Positions 43,575 to 53,492 are shown, counted from the stretch's first letter. The stretch is 64,000 nucleotides of DNA from CAZUMW01 sp964621615 (GCA_964621615.1 CAZUMW010000019.1:12261-76260); one strand, 5' to 3'. Program-made: numbers and translations. The notes: a model not told the origin generated them from the sequence alone.

Positions 43575-45036
43575 ATGAAAAACAATGACGGCAAACACAC
43601 AACCAACGATGCGGGTAACCCCGTATCAAGCGATGAGTTTTCCCTTACCGTGGGACCCGACGGGCCCATCCTGCTGCAGGACCATTATCTTGTCGAGCAG
43701 ATGGCCAACTTTAACCGGGAGATGATTCCGGACCGCCAGCCCNNNNNNNNNNGCAAAGGGCTCGGGGGCTTTTGGAACCTTCGAGGTGACGCAGGATGTC
43801 AGCGCCTATACAAGGGCGGCCCTGTTTCAGACCGGTGCGAAAACCGATGTTCTGGCGCGGTTTTCCACGGTGGCCGGGGAGAGCGGCAGCCCGGACACCT
43901 GGCGGGATGTGCGGGGCTTTGCGCTCAAGTTCTATACCACCGAGGGCAACTACGACATGGTAGGGAACAACACGCCTGTGTTCTTCGTGCGCGACCCCAT
44001 GAAGTTCCAGCACTTCATCCACTCGCAGAAGCGCCGTGCTGATAATGGGCTGCGGGACAACGACATGCAGTGGGACTTCTGGACCCTGTCGCCTGAAACC
44101 GCCCATCAGGTCACCATTCTGATGAGCGATCGCGGCATCCCCAGGAGCTATCGGCACATGAACGGCTACACGAGCCATACCTACATGTGGGTCAATGCAA
44201 AAGGGGAGCGCTTCTGGGTGAAATATCATTTCAAGACCGACCAGGGTATCGACTTTCTTACCCAGGAGGAGGGCGACCGCATCGCCGGCGAGGATGCCGA
44301 TTACCATCGCCGCGACCTGTTCGATGCGATCAAGCGGGGAGACTACCCCAGCTGGACGCTCAAGGTCCAGATCATGCCCTTCGAGGAGGCGGAAACCTAC
44401 CGGTTCAATCCCTTTGATCTGACCAAGGTCTGGCCTCACGGCGATTATCCGCCGCGGGAGGTGGGGCGGCTGACCCTTAATCGTAATCCGGCCGACTTTC
44501 ACACCGAAATTGAGCAGGCGGCATTTGAGCCGAACAGCTTCGTCCCCGGAATTGGCCCAAGCCCGGACAAAATGCTGCTTGCCCGCCTGATGTCCTACGC
44601 CGACGCCCACCGGGCCCGCCTGGGCGTCAACTACAAGCAGATACCGGTCAATCGGCCGAAGAGCCCGGTGCACAGCTACAGCAAAGGCGGTACGATGCGG
44701 GTAGAAAACGTGTCCGACCCGGTATACGCTCCGAACTCCAAGGGCGGCCCCACGCCCGACGCCGCGCGCTATCCTGAGCAGGCCGTCTGGAGTGCCTCAG
44801 GTGAGTTCATCCGTTCCGCCTACACCAGGCGCGCGGACGATGATGACTTTGTTCAGCCGGGAGCGCTGGTGCGCGATGTGATGAATGACGAGCAGCGCGA
44901 GCGGCTTGTATCGAACGTGGCCGGGCACCTTAAAAACGGCGTGACCGAGCCGGTCCTTGAGCGCGCTTTAGAATACTGGCGAAATATTGACAGGGAAATC
45001 GGCGGCCGCATCGCTCGGGGCGTACAGAGGGGCTGA
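43575..45036 (+). CDS. katA: Monofunctional haem catalase, split by assembly gap
   Basis: AGAGGAGAA precedes ATG 43575. The first 56 residues run to DRQP, then ten N (43743-43752), then AKGSGAFGTFEVTQD in a frame shifted by one. The rest is a typical small-subunit catalase: FSTVAGESGSPDT, NTPVFFVRDP, and axial Tyr in RLMSYADAHRARLGVN. In relatives the gap position holds a single His codon (QPHAKGSGAFG), the distal haem His; three bases there would restore the frame, since 10 N add 7 too many. So the break is an artefact and the gene is probably intact, about 484 residues. It detoxifies H2O2 in the cytoplasm; a Thr-rich A+T-rich leader may hold a PerR-type box, not certain. Confidence 0.92.
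43743..43752. other. Assembly gap (10 N)
   Basis: Ten N inside the catalase gene at the codon for the distal haem histidine. The downstream frame is offset by +1, which is what a fixed 10-N placeholder for a true 3-nt (or other multiple-of-3) insert would cause. Confidence 0.95.
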
Positions 45037-45369
45037 TGTGCGCATACTTTCTTTTTTATTGGCATCAAACATTATCATATATGATCATAGATCTGGACCG
45101 GCATAGCATATCCGACGAAATAAGAAGAAGGCCGGAGGTAGGGCGCTCTCTTGCAGCTCGCCCGCAGGGTCAACACACCGGCTGACGGCTTGTTGTATAC
45201 ATGGTGCCGCTGGAAGCGCATTCGCCCAGCGGCCGGCAGATTTCGGATTTTGGGGATCTGAAAGTGCATTTTCTGAGATTGCCGGCGTGACGATAAGGGC
45301 TTTGAACACTATCCCATATGGGTTGGCGAGCGGGTTTTTGAATATGGATCGTTGAAGGATTATTGACGT

Positions 45370-45477
45370 AGGGCACAGCTTCAGCTGTGCGATTGTTTTG
45401 CGGACGGGGTGAAACGCACGGCTAAAGCCATGCCCTGCGAAGTGCAAAAAAATGATACACGGCTGAAGCCGGGCCCT
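45370..45477. repeat. Three copies of a 20-nt imperfect palindrome in a gene-free stretch
   Basis: CACGGCTAAAGCCATGCCCT (45417-45436) and CACGGCTGAAGCCGGGCCCT (45458-45477) agree at 17 of 20 positions. A third, inverted copy is at 45370-45390, where GCACAGCT-TC-AGCTGTGC forms a perfect 8-bp hairpin. The surrounding 45037-45522 holds no gene that I can support. These look like REP-type units; transcription of catalase and of the convergent gene may end here. Confidence 0.55.
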
Positions 45478-45522
45478 TCCTGTTTTTCGGTGATTATCGG
45501 TATTATTCGCCTATACTTATAT

Positions 45523-47148
45523 TCAATATGTTCTGAACAGCCGCAATATCTGATGGAATTCATGATTGTATGCCTCGGCAAGGCGCCTGTCTGAAGCCAC
45601 AACGAGCAGATCATGGGAGAACAACGAGGTGTTGTACCAGTTCAGGCTCCCCTCCAGGACAACCTCATCATCAATAATTGCATATTTTGAATGCAGCGGG
45701 CAGTAGGGGACGGGCTGATCGTGAACCCCGTACACAAGGGAGACGGCAATGCCCGCATCGCGCAGCCGCTGCACAGCCGGCAGGAGCGGCTTTCTCAGCT
45801 CATCATCCATTGAGCAGCCCGCAGCCGGGTCGCCGATGTGGGCGATGTGGCCGTTCAGTATAATGCGGATATCAACCCCCCGGTTTTTTGCGTGCAGCAG
45901 CGCATCGATAACGCTGTCCTGATATTCGCTTTGCATTTCATGAATTAAGAAAAGACAGAGCCTGATGGACCGGCGGGCGCGGTGAATTTCAGACACAATG
46001 GCATGCTGCGGCCGGTAGAATTTCCTGCTCATGGCGTAGTGGCACCCGAACGTATACAAAAGGTTGAACCTGCTTAGCGGATCGATGCCGTAGCGCTGAA
46101 TGACACCGCCGCGAAGGCTTTGGAAAATGTTATCGAGCAGCCGGCATACCCCTTCGGAGTGAAATGTGAGCCCGGACTCCCAGTTTGCCCCCCAGCGGTC
46201 AAATGTTATGTTAAACGATCCCAGGATGCAGTCGCTGTCGCCGAATATCACATATTTGAGGTGCATGTCCGGCGAGACCTCTGCACGCGTATCATGGGAT
46301 GAGCAGAATACCCCGAGCAGCTCGATGCCCGAGCGCTTCAGGCGGGCATAGTTGTCGCTGTTTGTCAGTGTCATTTTTCTCCAGTCAACGACGCACTGCA
46401 CCCAGACGCCGCAGCGCGATGCATGCATCAGATGGGTAATAAAATCGGTGTCGTCTATACAGTCCATGCAGACTTTGATTGTATGCAGGCGGCCTGGCGA
46501 CTGCAGCTTTTCGGCAATAACCCGGTCGATGCTGTCGTGAATATAGCGCTTTGGATGACAGGGGTGAGAGGGCTGGCCTTTTGTGAATTTGGGAATGACA
46601 TTGAGAGATTCATAATGTGCGCTGCACCAGTCCGCATCGCGCTGCAGCAAAGAGGCATCCAGCTCGTATGTCCGGTAGCGGTTCGGTGTTGACCACTCGG
46701 TGGTTATGAACCGGTGCTGCGGCAGGTCATCGTCGAAATGGTTATGGTCCATAAAGATATAATCGCGCTCAGATTGAATCGAAGCGCCGAACCTGTGTGC
46801 AATGTATGAAAACTTCACACAGGTAACCCTGCCGAGCTTTTGAGGAAAGGGGTGAATAAAAAAATCACGGGTAACTCGTGTCTGGCTGCCCCAGTCTGCC
46901 TCAACAGCGGCTGTGTCGACCAGGAAGCGCTCACAGATGCCGTCGCTTCTATATACCTTTAGAATGGCCTTTACATTGACCTCCGTGCTCCGGAATACCC
47001 GGAAGCTGATGGATCCCCAGCGAAGGAAAAAAAGTTCGCCGAACTCATTCAGGCGGGGAAAGCTCTGGCCGAGCCGGGCATCTTTCGGGATAGCAAATTG
47101 TTCAGCATGCTGCATGGCTGTTTTATTCGTGAAACCTGATGTTAACAA
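45523..47148 (-). CDS. Phospholipase D-like protein with two HKD motifs
   Basis: 541 residues. Two HxKx4D motifs are seen: HLKYVIFGD followed by GSFN (about 295-315) and HSKYAIIDD followed by GSLN (about 495-515), the pair that forms one active site in PLD-superfamily enzymes such as cardiolipin synthases and some nucleases. The N-terminal 130 residues are beta-rich and unidentified. No signal peptide. The start overlaps the end of the upstream endonuclease/phosphatase gene by 7 nt, so they are one transcript and may act on the same phosphodiester substrate. Confidence 0.85.
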   Translation of the reverse strand: MLTSGFTNKTAMQHAEQFAIPKDARLGQSFPRLNEFGELFFLRWGSISFRVFRSTEVNVKAILKVYRSDGICERFLVDTAAVEADWGSQTRVTRDFFIHPFPQKLGRVTCVKFSYIAHRFGASIQSERDYIFMDHNHFDDDLPQHRFITTEWSTPNRYRTYELDASLLQRDADWCSAHYESLNVIPKFTKGQPSHPCHPKRYIHDSIDRVIAEKLQSPGRLHTIKVCMDCIDDTDFITHLMHASRCGVWVQCVVDWRKMTLTNSDNYARLKRSGIELLGVFCSSHDTRAEVSPDMHLKYVIFGDSDCILGSFNITFDRWGANWESGLTFHSEGVCRLLDNIFQSLRGGVIQRYGIDPLSRFNLLYTFGCHYAMSRKFYRPQHAIVSEIHRARRSIRLCLFLIHEMQSEYQDSVIDALLHAKNRGVDIRIILNGHIAHIGDPAAGCSMDDELRKPLLPAVQRLRDAGIAVSLVYGVHDQPVPYCPLHSKYAIIDDEVVLEGSLNWYNTSLFSHDLLVVASDRRLAEAYNHEFHQILRLFRTY

Positions 47149-48638
47149 TATGCCGGTTCGAATTCCAGATAATAGCCGAAGTGATCTGACACCCGGCCGT
47201 AGTCATTATCGGTAAAAAGAACCCTGGCGGCTGCTGGCTTCAGCTGGCCGCTTTTGTTCATGAAAATGTGATCGATGCGCCCGTCCTCGCCGAAACGACG
47301 CTCGAAGCAGCGGTGATCCCCGCCGCACCATTCCTGAAGAACGGCTGTCCGGAACTGATCGACAAAATCCCGGGTGACAAGCCGGTACCCGCAGCTGCCG
47401 GCTGCGGCGTTGAAATCGCCGCACAGCAGGGTGGCGGCTGTCCTGTCCTGCTGTCTGGATGACGCCCAGGCGCGCAGGTTCTCGAATTGTTGGCGGAATC
47501 CGTTTTCCCACCAGCTCAGGTGTACGCAGAATATGTCAACAGGCCCCATATAGGGTACATCAACCCTCACCAGGCACACTTTCCGCGAGTGTATTGTGTG
47601 CGGATCGGTGTCGGGAGACACAAACCCGGAGTCGCGCTCCATGAACGGGTATCTGCTCAGAATAGCAACGCCCTCTCGGTAGGAATCGAACCCTATGTGA
47701 GACCAGTCGGCGAACATATGGTACGGCCGCTTCAGCCGGTCGTTTATCACCCGGGCGGCGTTCAGGCGGGAGCAGGAGCGCCCGTTTCCGGCAACAGGCT
47801 CACCGACTTCCTGCAGGCAGACAATATCAATATCCATTTCAGCGACGGCCTCTGCGATGAGGGAGAATTTTTCATCCTGCCTGTCTTCCTGATAACAGTG
47901 CAGGTTCAGTGTCAGCACTTTTAAACGGCGGCGCCTCGCCCGGTAATTTATTCCCAGATTGTTGTCCCACAGGATACCGTCCCGGCATTCGCAGGCAACG
48001 GCATATTCAATGCCGAACAGGTTGTGGACGGGAAGGCGGCTTACCCACAGCCCGGTTCCGTACCGGTTCTGGTTTTCAAATGGTACAGGAGGGTGTTTGC
48101 CCCGGTGCCGGCGCTTAAACACACAGGGGGTGGTCTGGTGAGTTTTCCAGCGATTGCCAGTCCAGCGCACATATACGCTGCGGGGGCTGAGGTGCTGCTG
48201 AACAGCAACGGTGACCGGATAGTATTTCTGTTCGTCCACCAGTGCTGTCCGGTAATCAATATTCAGAATCTGCCGGCCCTCAGCGAGCCTGACCCCGCAG
48301 CCGGCATCAATACGGTAATTGGATCCGCCGTTGTTGTCCCAGTATTCCCGCCCCTGCATCATGCAGCAAACGGCCGCCTGCACAGTGCCGGGGAGCTCGT
48401 CACGTGCGGACCGGCTCAGGAAGGTGTGCGCCCGCCACAGCTCCATCCCGCAGCCGACGGAGCTCACATACGCGCCGTCAAGAGTATCCCAATCGCCCCG
48501 CTCCCCGCCCCAGTGTATAACGACCCTTTTGTCGCAGGCGCGGTTTTTTACCAGAGCAGCAAAATCAAGCTCCTGGCTCAGTGTCTGTTCCTGATGCCTG
48601 ATGATGTTTTTAGCGTAAAGAAAAGAAATTGTTTTCAT
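47142..48638 (-). CDS. Endonuclease/exonuclease/phosphatase protein with CBM25-like repeats
   Basis: 498 residues. The C-terminal half (about 235-495) is an EEP fold: LTLNLHCYQ, LQEVGEP, GDFNAAAG and SDHFGYYL supply the metal-binding and catalytic residues shared by DNase I, AP endonucleases and neutral sphingomyelinases. The N-terminal half has two beta modules ending in WDNNGGSNYRI and WDNNLGINYRA, a signature of starch-binding CBM25-type modules. No signal peptide. The combination is odd: a carbohydrate-binding module on a phosphodiesterase. It is co-transcribed with the PLD-like gene. Confidence 0.8.
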   Translation of the reverse strand: MKTISFLYAKNIIRHQEQTLSQELDFAALVKNRACDKRVVIHWGGERGDWDTLDGAYVSSVGCGMELWRAHTFLSRSARDELPGTVQAAVCCMMQGREYWDNNGGSNYRIDAGCGVRLAEGRQILNIDYRTALVDEQKYYPVTVAVQQHLSPRSVYVRWTGNRWKTHQTTPCVFKRRHRGKHPPVPFENQNRYGTGLWVSRLPVHNLFGIEYAVACECRDGILWDNNLGINYRARRRRLKVLTLNLHCYQEDRQDEKFSLIAEAVAEMDIDIVCLQEVGEPVAGNGRSCSRLNAARVINDRLKRPYHMFADWSHIGFDSYREGVAILSRYPFMERDSGFVSPDTDPHTIHSRKVCLVRVDVPYMGPVDIFCVHLSWWENGFRQQFENLRAWASSRQQDRTAATLLCGDFNAAAGSCGYRLVTRDFVDQFRTAVLQEWCGGDHRCFERRFGEDGRIDHIFMNKSGQLKPAAARVLFTDNDYGRVSDHFGYYLEFEPAYC

Positions 48639-48861
48639 GTATCATCAATGTAATTTTTTTTGCCTGTTATTCAAGGGGGGGGTGTTGGGGGAAATATACG
48701 CCATGCGCCGGTTCCGCTATCAGCAGCGAACAGCGGCCTGCCGCAGGGGACAGGTAGCGGAATATGCCGGGGAAGGCCCGCTTTGTAACAGCGGGATGCG
48801 TCGGAGTGATTTTGAAATCAATAGTAATTACCGGGATGTCACGCCCTGCAGGCGGGGAGCA

Positions 48862-49767
48862 TCACTGGTTGATGCATGCCGCTGCAGCCTTAACCTTGGC
48901 ACGAAGATTAAGAATAAATGGCTGGCGCTTTTGAATATGATCGGCCTGTGTGTCATATTCCTCGGCAGTAATGCGCTCCACGACTTTTTCCTGATTCCCG
49001 TCATAACGCTCAAGATATGCGGCGATCCAGTCTTTGTATTCACGGGCCGCATCGCGGGCACAGGCCAGGTAGCGGGCCGCATCCGGCCCTGTTACAATGC
49101 CGGAGTGCGGAATGCAGATTGCAGCAGGCTGCAGCGCGATAAGCTTTTCAATGGATGCCATATAATCTTCATAGCTCACCAGAAACGGGCTGTGGACAAA
49201 TCCGTTTTCCCATGCGCCTGCCGCATCGCCTGCGAAGGCTATGCCCGTGTCAGGGAAAAAGAAGCTGAGGCTGTCGCGCGTATGCCCCGGGGTTGCTATC
49301 ACCCGGCAGATGCGCCCGCCGTCAAGCTCGAGGCAATCGCCGTCCTCCAGAGGATCCGTAACGGTAAGCGGAGAAAATGAAACATCCTCACCTGACAGCT
49401 CGGTTTTCATCTGCTGTTCATAATCGGCGCTCAGGCGGCGGATAAGGCCGACGGCATTCGGCCGAGTGAGAATTTCGGCTGCCTTTGAGCTTGCAGCAAT
49501 GCGGGCCGACGGAATGCGCCGCTTCAGATACGCCGCCGCTCCGCAATGGTCAAAGTGTGAATGAGACAGGGCGATGATAAGGCCCCTCAGGCTGCCGGTG
49601 TCAGTGCGCAGCTGCTCCAGGCAGCGGGGGCCGTATACAGACACTCCCGGGTCAAACAGTATCGGCGGAGAGCATGTGCAGATGGCAGCAGTCAGGTGCC
49701 CGCCGCCAAGGGTGATAAAATCCTCAAATTGCTCTATGAAGTGAAAAGGTGCGTATTTCTGCTTCAT
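48862..49767 (-). CDS. Metallo-beta-lactamase-fold hydrolase
   Basis: 301 residues from ATG 49767; in-frame starts at 49797 (ATG) and 49806 (GTG) would add 10 to 13 residues. Metal motif SHSHFDHCG, then TPGHTRDS, AFAGDAAG and a late IPHSG His, so all five MBL metal ligands are present. Cytoplasmic. Such enzymes include glyoxalase II, lactonases and esterases; the specificity cannot be told. It lies 68 nt upstream (in transcription order, after) the flavodoxin-like gene on the same strand. Confidence 0.8.
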   Translation of the reverse strand: MKQKYAPFHFIEQFEDFITLGGGHLTAAICTCSPPILFDPGVSVYGPRCLEQLRTDTGSLRGLIIALSHSHFDHCGAAAYLKRRIPSARIAASSKAAEILTRPNAVGLIRRLSADYEQQMKTELSGEDVSFSPLTVTDPLEDGDCLELDGGRICRVIATPGHTRDSLSFFFPDTGIAFAGDAAGAWENGFVHSPFLVSYEDYMASIEKLIALQPAAICIPHSGIVTGPDAARYLACARDAAREYKDWIAAYLERYDGNQEKVVERITAEEYDTQADHIQKRQPFILNLRAKVKAAAACINQ

Positions 49768-49835
49768 TATGATGTCCAATGCCCGCCTGTGCAGCATGCG
49801 GTGCACACAGCGCGCTTAAGCGGGAGCGGATAGGC

Positions 49836-50258
49836 CTACCGGGCCAGCGATTTTCCCGCGAGGTATGCCTTTTTCAGCTGCTTGGGGTAGTGGGCAATCA
49901 CACCGCGGCGCCGGGTGTCAAGGCCGTGCCGCAGGCCCTCAAACCCGCAGGCTGAAATGGCTTCCACGGTTTCAACTTTGTGCAGGTTCAAGATGGTAAT
50001 AATATTTTCGATGACATGATCGTAGGTGTCGATGCCGGGATAGCCCCAGGTGCCGATAACCATTGCTTTGCGCCCCGGCTCAAGACGGGAGGTGAACAGG
50101 TGCCGCTCAAACCTGAGGCACAGAAGGCTGTCTGTCATGCTGCACCGGCTCTCGATAATTGCCAGGATATGCATGGGGCAGGCGGCAACACAGCTCCCGC
50201 AGCCGGTGCAGGACTCATCGTTAACGGTGAAAATGGTGTGCTTCACCTCATCGGTCAT
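49836..50258 (-). CDS. Short ferredoxin-flavodoxin protein, apparently internally deleted
   Basis: 140 residues from ATG 50258, which has AAAGGAAA 8 nt upstream. The N-terminus has one cluster, CTGCGSCVAACP. The C-terminal 80 residues (AMVIGTWGYPGIDTYDHV ... FEGLRHG) resemble the second half of a flavodoxin/NADPH-FMN reductase domain. The first half of that domain, with the FMN phosphate loop, is missing; in relatives the ferredoxin and a full flavodoxin are joined. It may be a degenerate gene or an electron carrier reduced to one cluster. It lies just upstream of the MBL gene and may be co-transcribed. Confidence 0.55.
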   Translation of the reverse strand: MTDEVKHTIFTVNDESCTGCGSCVAACPMHILAIIESRCSMTDSLLCLRFERHLFTSRLEPGRKAMVIGTWGYPGIDTYDHVIENIITILNLHKVETVEAISACGFEGLRHGLDTRRRGVIAHYPKQLKKAYLAGKSLAR

Positions 50259-50391
50259 ACGTATGTTTTCCTTTTGCGTGGCACTGCTTTTCCGACTGTG
50301 CACCGCAATGTGATGCTCAGTGACAGGGAATAGACCACAGATGTTCAGGCATGGTTTGTTGCTCATATAATATTTTATACACAAAGCATAA

Positions 50392-50419
50392 TTTATACTA
50401 TGTTTTGACACGGTTGCAA
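50392..50419 (-). promoter_or_regulatory. Promoter of the ferredoxin-flavodoxin/MBL genes
   Basis: On the minus strand TTGCAA (50419-50414) and TATAAA (50397-50392) are 16 bp apart, about 130 nt upstream of ATG 50258. Confidence 0.45.
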
Positions 50420-50637
50420 CAAAAATAGCATTGCGCGATCATTGGATCAGTAAATCCGGGAGTTTTCCGTTCACAGTAACCGTTCCTCTTATGTGAAAAG
50501 TCCAGCCGTCGATAACCGGTTTTTCAGCCGGAAGGGTGGGCCGTCAAAGCAAAAAATTATTTTTGCAATGGACAATTGTGGTATGCTAAAAAGATGGTTC
50601 TTTAAAACAAATCAGCACTTTTGGGGGAGGAACAGCG

Positions 50638-51681
50638 ATGAATAAACTGTACCGGGGCATTTTGATGTGTATATGTATCCTTTTGGGAGGGGCCCCTCTG
50701 CAGGCAGGGGATGCGCTGCAAAAACAGGCAGGGGCGCTTTTTCGGCCCATACCGTCCAGGCCGCCGGCCATTAAGAAAAATCCTGTAACGCCCGAGAAGG
50801 TTGAGCTCGGCAAGCTGTTGTACTTCGATCCCCGCATTTCAAAAAGCGCACTGATCAGCTGCAACACCTGTCACAATATCGGCCTCGGGGGTGCTGATTT
50901 TCAGGAGACTTCCGTCGGCCACGGCTGGCAGAAAGGCGCAAGAAATTCCCCGACCGTATTCAACGCAGTCTTCAATATAGCCCAGTTCTGGGACGGCCGG
51001 GCCGAGGATCTGCGCGAGCAGGCTAAAGGCCCTGTTCAGGCGGCAGTGGAAATGAACAGTACTCCCGAGCGGGTTGTTAAGACCCTCAAGAGCATGCCCG
51101 AATACGAAGCCCTCTTTTCCAAAGCATTTCCCGGGGTGGATGACCCGGTAACGTTCGATAATACGGCAAAAGCCATTGAAGTATTTGAGGCAACGCTTCT
51201 GACCCCGGGAGCGGCGTTTGACCGCTTTCTGGAAGGGGATGCACAGGCGCTTAATGCGGAAGAAAAAAAAGGTCTGGAGACATTTATCAAAAAAGGGTGT
51301 GCCGCCTGTCACAGCGGCGTCAACATGGGCGGCACAGGCTATTTCCCCTTCGGCGTAGTCGAAAAACCCGCCGATGAGATCACGGCCGGAGATACGGGCC
51401 GATACAAGCTTACCGGCGCGGAATCAGATCAGTACGTCTTCAAGTCTCCCTCGCTGCGCAATATCGAACTGACGGCCCCGTACTTTCACTCAGGAAAAGT
51501 GTGGCGTCTCCGGGAGGCGGTAGCGATAATGGGTTCATCTCAGCTGGGGATATCCCTCAGTGAGGTCGATGTGGACAGGATAGTGGATTTTCTGAAAACA
51601 ACAACCGGCAGGATCCCGGAGATTATGTATCCCGAACTTCCAAAAGCGACTGATGAGACGCCCCTGCCGGTACTTAAGTAA
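50638..51681 (+). CDS. Di-haem cytochrome c peroxidase
   Basis: 347 residues. Strong GGGGGAGG before ATG 50638 and a signal peptide (about 1-22, ending LQAG). Two haem c sites, C75-NTCH and C221-AACH, in the positions of bacterial CcpA/MauG-type peroxidases; NSPTVFNAVFN and PYFHSGKVWRLREAV are family signatures. It reduces H2O2 to water in the periplasm with electrons from small cytochromes. It fits with catalase, PerR and peroxiredoxin nearby. Confidence 0.92.
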   Translation: MNKLYRGILMCICILLGGAPLQAGDALQKQAGALFRPIPSRPPAIKKNPVTPEKVELGKLLYFDPRISKSALISCNTCHNIGLGGADFQETSVGHGWQKGARNSPTVFNAVFNIAQFWDGRAEDLREQAKGPVQAAVEMNSTPERVVKTLKSMPEYEALFSKAFPGVDDPVTFDNTAKAIEVFEATLLTPGAAFDRFLEGDAQALNAEEKKGLETFIKKGCAACHSGVNMGGTGYFPFGVVEKPADEITAGDTGRYKLTGAESDQYVFKSPSLRNIELTAPYFHSGKVWRLREAVAIMGSSQLGISLSEVDVDRIVDFLKTTTGRIPEIMYPELPKATDETPLPVLK

Positions 51682-51748
51682 AACTGAAATCAATCTTAAT
51701 TTACCGAAATACCCCGCCGCCAGCCGGGGGAGTATTATATAGTGTGCT

Positions 51749-53491
51749 ATGCATAAGATATCCCCGCGATTTGTGATCTGCAGCGCCATTGTGCTCGCCG
51801 CTTTTGCCGCTGAAACGTACGCGGTATTTTCTATCAACACCGCCGCGTGTGAAGATGCCTATATAACGTTCCGCTTTTCGCGCAATCTGGCTGAAGGGGC
51901 CGGGCCGGTGTTTAATCCGGGCGACCCGGTTGAGGGATACTCAAACACGGTCTGGATGGCCGCCCTCGCCGCTGCACACAGCCTGGGCATTGATATGGCG
52001 TTTTTCAGCCGTGCGGCGGGTTTTTTCTGCAATTTTCTGGCCCTGCTTCTGGTGTGGTATATCCCGTGGCGATATTTCAGCTGTCGCGGCATTCCGGGAT
52101 TGTTCGGCCCGCTGCTCTATCTGATTTTGTACCCGTTCCATTTTTATGCGACATCGGGGCTTGAGACATCGCTGTATATCATGCTGGTGCTGCTGTGCCT
52201 GCAGGCAGCCCTGTGGGCAGATGACCGGCCGCTGCCGTTCACCGCTGCGTCCGCATGCTTTCTGGTTACCGCGCTGACCCGCCCCGATGGCATTATATTT
52301 TTTGCCTGCTACATCATATATGTCGGCTGGCGCGCCGTCGCCGGCAAAAAGCGGCTTTTACCGTACGTGCCGGGCATAGTTTTTTTTGCCGCAGGCTACG
52401 GGCTGTTTATCGCCTGGCGGCTTCACTACTACGGCCTTCCGCTGCCCAACACCTATTATGCAAAGGGATCATTTCCGCTTCTGTTGCGCGCCGGGCTGGG
52501 CGTGCTCATGAACAAGGGGTTTGTCAGCCATTATTTTTTTCTGCCGGCGGCCGTGCTGGCAATGCTCGGCTTTGCACGCTTTCGGCTCAGCAGGCCTCTT
52601 ATAACGGTTCTCGTATTTTTAATCGCCGGCATGATCTTCAGCATAGGGTTTTCCGGGTTTGACTGGATGCCCTATTTCAGATACACCCTGCCTGCGGTTC
52701 CGGCGATGATTATTCTCTGCCAGGTTCTTTTTTCCCGCCTGTGGCAGGATGCAGCCAGGACCGCATACCGGAAGCTGGCCATCACAGCCGCCGCTCTTTT
52801 GTTTTTCTGCTTTGCGGCTGAACAGTTCTGGGCTGATCTGAGCTTCAGCGTCCGGTGGAACGCTATCAGCGAGTTTGCCATGCACAACCAGCGCGTTTTC
52901 GGCAGGTGGATACACGCAATTCCGGGACGCGCCCGGCCGGTGTGGGCTATGGGCGACGTGGGGCGGCTGGCCTTTTTCTCGCGGGCGCGCATTGTTGATA
53001 TTTTCGGGCTTGCAAGCCGTGAATTCGCCTCAATACGAAGCACATACGGGGCTCCGCAGGCTGACGGGCCCGGATGCGCCATAGGCTTTGACCGCTATAA
53101 GCCCCATGAGAGAAAAGAGCTTCTCGAGCAGGCTCCTGACTACGTTATGCTGTATAACGCCCGCCTGAAAATCAGCGAAACCTTTCCGGGCAGCGCTGAA
53201 GGCATTGCCGGACATCCTGATTTCAGGCAGCGCTACACCTATCTTGACACGTTTTACACTATTCCAAAGAAAGAAATGCCCTCATGGCCTGAGCTGCCCT
53301 ATCCGGTCGATGTAACAGACCTTTCATGCGGCCTGCTTGCCTGGATACGAAACGGGTGGGGATATGATATGTATATCCGCAAAGACAGCCCGTACCCGAG
53401 ATTTTATTGTGAAACCGACCCCGGCGGCAGGCTCACCGCAATTGTTTCGGATTCGCCGGCAGGTGCTCAGAAAAGGGGGGCTGTTGAATAA
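51749..53491 (+). CDS. Polytopic GT-C-type glycosyltransferase-like membrane protein
   Basis: 580 residues with about 9-10 hydrophobic segments in the first 380 residues and a soluble C-terminal part. After the first helix comes CEDAYITFRFSRNL ... NPGDPVEGYSN; the acidic ED pair and EGYSN are characteristic of GT-C family transferases such as the AftB type, which use polyprenyl-phosphate sugars on the outer face of the inner membrane. Acceptor unknown. It follows the peroxidase gene by 67 nt but need not share its function. The end lies next to a kinase pseudogene. Confidence 0.72.
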   Translation: MHKISPRFVICSAIVLAAFAAETYAVFSINTAACEDAYITFRFSRNLAEGAGPVFNPGDPVEGYSNTVWMAALAAAHSLGIDMAFFSRAAGFFCNFLALLLVWYIPWRYFSCRGIPGLFGPLLYLILYPFHFYATSGLETSLYIMLVLLCLQAALWADDRPLPFTAASACFLVTALTRPDGIIFFACYIIYVGWRAVAGKKRLLPYVPGIVFFAAGYGLFIAWRLHYYGLPLPNTYYAKGSFPLLLRAGLGVLMNKGFVSHYFFLPAAVLAMLGFARFRLSRPLITVLVFLIAGMIFSIGFSGFDWMPYFRYTLPAVPAMIILCQVLFSRLWQDAARTAYRKLAITAAALLFFCFAAEQFWADLSFSVRWNAISEFAMHNQRVFGRWIHAIPGRARPVWAMGDVGRLAFFSRARIVDIFGLASREFASIRSTYGAPQADGPGCAIGFDRYKPHERKELLEQAPDYVMLYNARLKISETFPGSAEGIAGHPDFRQRYTYLDTFYTIPKKEMPSWPELPYPVDVTDLSCGLLAWIRNGWGYDMYIRKDSPYPRFYCETDPGGRLTAIVSDSPAGAQKRGAVE

Positions 53492-53492
53492 T

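Noticed and set aside
43527..44042. A separate 171-residue protein across the N gap
   Set aside because: The frame after the gap is a wrong-frame reading of catalase produced by the 10-N placeholder.
48637..49380. A 247-codon + strand frame opposite the MBL gene
   Set aside because: It is the antisense of a clear MBL-fold gene, has repeat-like composition and no ribosome-binding site.
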